A DNA stretch of 46,551 nt from Streptococcus suis YS56 (lineage in GTDB: Bacteria; Bacillota; Bacilli; Lactobacillales; Streptococcaceae). How positions within the stretch are numbered: position 1 is the stretch's first letter; the number at the start of each line of letters is the position of its first letter. A program made the translations under genes and the position numbers. Below are positions 46,091 through 46,551 of the stretch, piece after piece. Where the stretch lies: assembly GCF_000440115.1 (NCBI RefSeq), contig NZ_ALMY01000083.1:1-46551 (forward strand), written 5' to 3'. The notes under the pieces were generated by a model, which was not told the origin of the DNA, did not search any database, and saw nothing but the letters and a program-made list of their open reading frames with translations.

Positions 46091-46551
46091 TTCCTATGCT
46101 TGATAATCAAATTCAGTTAGATCTTAGTTCCTATTCTCCCCTGTATGATATTGTTGTTCCCAAAAATCATTTTTTACGGCAGCTAACGGAACTCTGTGAT
46201 TTTAGTTTTATCTATGATGAGTTAGAGAAACATTATTGTGTCGACTTTGGTCGAAAGGCTTACTCACCCATCATGATGTTTAAATACCTTTTGTTGAAAG
46301 ATATTTATCATTTATCTGATGTCGATGTTGTCGAGCGTTCGTTATCGGATATGGCCTTTAAGTATTTCCTTGGTCTAGCTCCAGAGGATTCTGTTATTGA
46401 TGCGTCCTCTCTTACCAAGTTCAGAAAGTTACGTATTAAAGATGAACACTTTTTGGACTTATTAATACAAAAATCGATTCAAATCGCCCTTGAACACAAG
46501 CTCATTAAACAAAAAATCCTCATTGTAGATGCGACACATACCAAATCCCAC
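46044..46551 (+). mobile_element. IS1182-family insertion sequence, left part
   Basis: The element begins near 46044, where the zinc-ribbon frame loses sense and a CATCAA-C-TTGATG palindrome (46048-46060) appears. It extends beyond the window. Its boundary is inferred only, since the terminal inverted repeat and target duplication cannot be compared with the other end. Confidence 0.65.
46096..46551 (+). CDS. IS1182-family transposase, N-terminal 152 residues
   Basis: The frame starts MLDNQIQLDLSSYSPLYD at 46096 behind GAGGTGATT and is open to the window end. It shows the DUF772 N-terminal domain of IS1182/IS1380-like DDE transposases (IVVPKNHFLRQLTELCDF, YSPIMMFKYLLLKDIYHLSD and SLTKFRKLR). 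It then enters the catalytic part at ILIVDATHTKS, where the first Asp of the DDE triad lies. The start is too close to the edge to say whether the gene is whole. Confidence 0.87.
   Translation, partial: MLDNQIQLDLSSYSPLYDIVVPKNHFLRQLTELCDFSFIYDELEKHYCVDFGRKAYSPIMMFKYLLLKDIYHLSDVDVVERSLSDMAFKYFLGLAPEDSVIDASSLTKFRKLRIKDEHFLDLLIQKSIQIALEHKLIKQKILIVDATHTKSH

Noticed and set aside
1..46551. tRNA, rRNA genes and CRISPR arrays
   Set aside because: I saw no cloverleaf with a T-loop/anticodon pattern, no rRNA-like stretch and no regularly spaced short direct repeats. A covariance-model scan was not possible here.

Overview
The window reads as a low-GC Streptococcus chromosome, most likely S. suis or a close relative; the species is inferred from gene content and was not tested. 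Two blocks meet near position 34,450. The left block is a large part of a Tn5252/ICESa2603-type integrative and conjugative element (ICE). The right block is ordinary chromosome.

ICE block (1 to about 34,450). Nearly all genes are on the minus strand, so it reads from right to left. It starts with a small regulator and a RepA_N-type replication initiator (33.3-34.3 kb), then a 31-residue membrane peptide and an orphan C5-cytosine methyltransferase (31.8-33.1 kb). A cluster of small genes follows: an unknown, a Spx-like protein without its CxxC, an HTH-like protein and a CPBP membrane protease. The conjugation module runs from 30 to 18.3 kb: PcfB-like, VirD4 coupling protein, small pilin-like membrane protein, VirB6-like, PrgI-like, VirB4 ATPase and a cell-wall hydrolase. 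After it come a divergent AbiE toxin-antitoxin cassette, an antigen I/II-type LPXTG adhesin, a small calcium-binding-repeat protein, an unknown, a giant methylase/SNF2-helicase protein, two small unknowns and a tyrosine recombinase. The relaxase and the other ICE end are not in the window.

Two different group II introns interrupt this ICE, both in the sense orientation. One (2571..5077) lies in helicase motif VI of the methylase/helicase gene. The other (25499..28317) lies in the Walker B region of virD4. In both cases removing the intron at GTGYG...AY boundaries restores an uninterrupted frame, giving 2274 and 605 residues. These genes are therefore best read as intron-split rather than dead. 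A separate lesion, a six-G run, breaks the cell-wall hydrolase gene by one base.

Chromosomal block (34.4-46.6 kb). The ICE ends inside a NUDIX hydrolase gene, leaving its first 42 residues downstream of a GNAT gene and uvrB. Next come the glutamine-type ABC transporter glnP (two substrate-binding domains fused to a permease) and glnQ, a second GNAT gene, an antibiotic-resistance-type ABC-F gene with a three-way attenuator leader and an internal stop codon, an O-acetylhomoserine sulfhydrylase gene under a perfect MET-box palindrome, an iron-dependent alcohol dehydrogenase, and a small zinc-ribbon membrane protein cut off next to an IS1182-family transposase that runs off the window.
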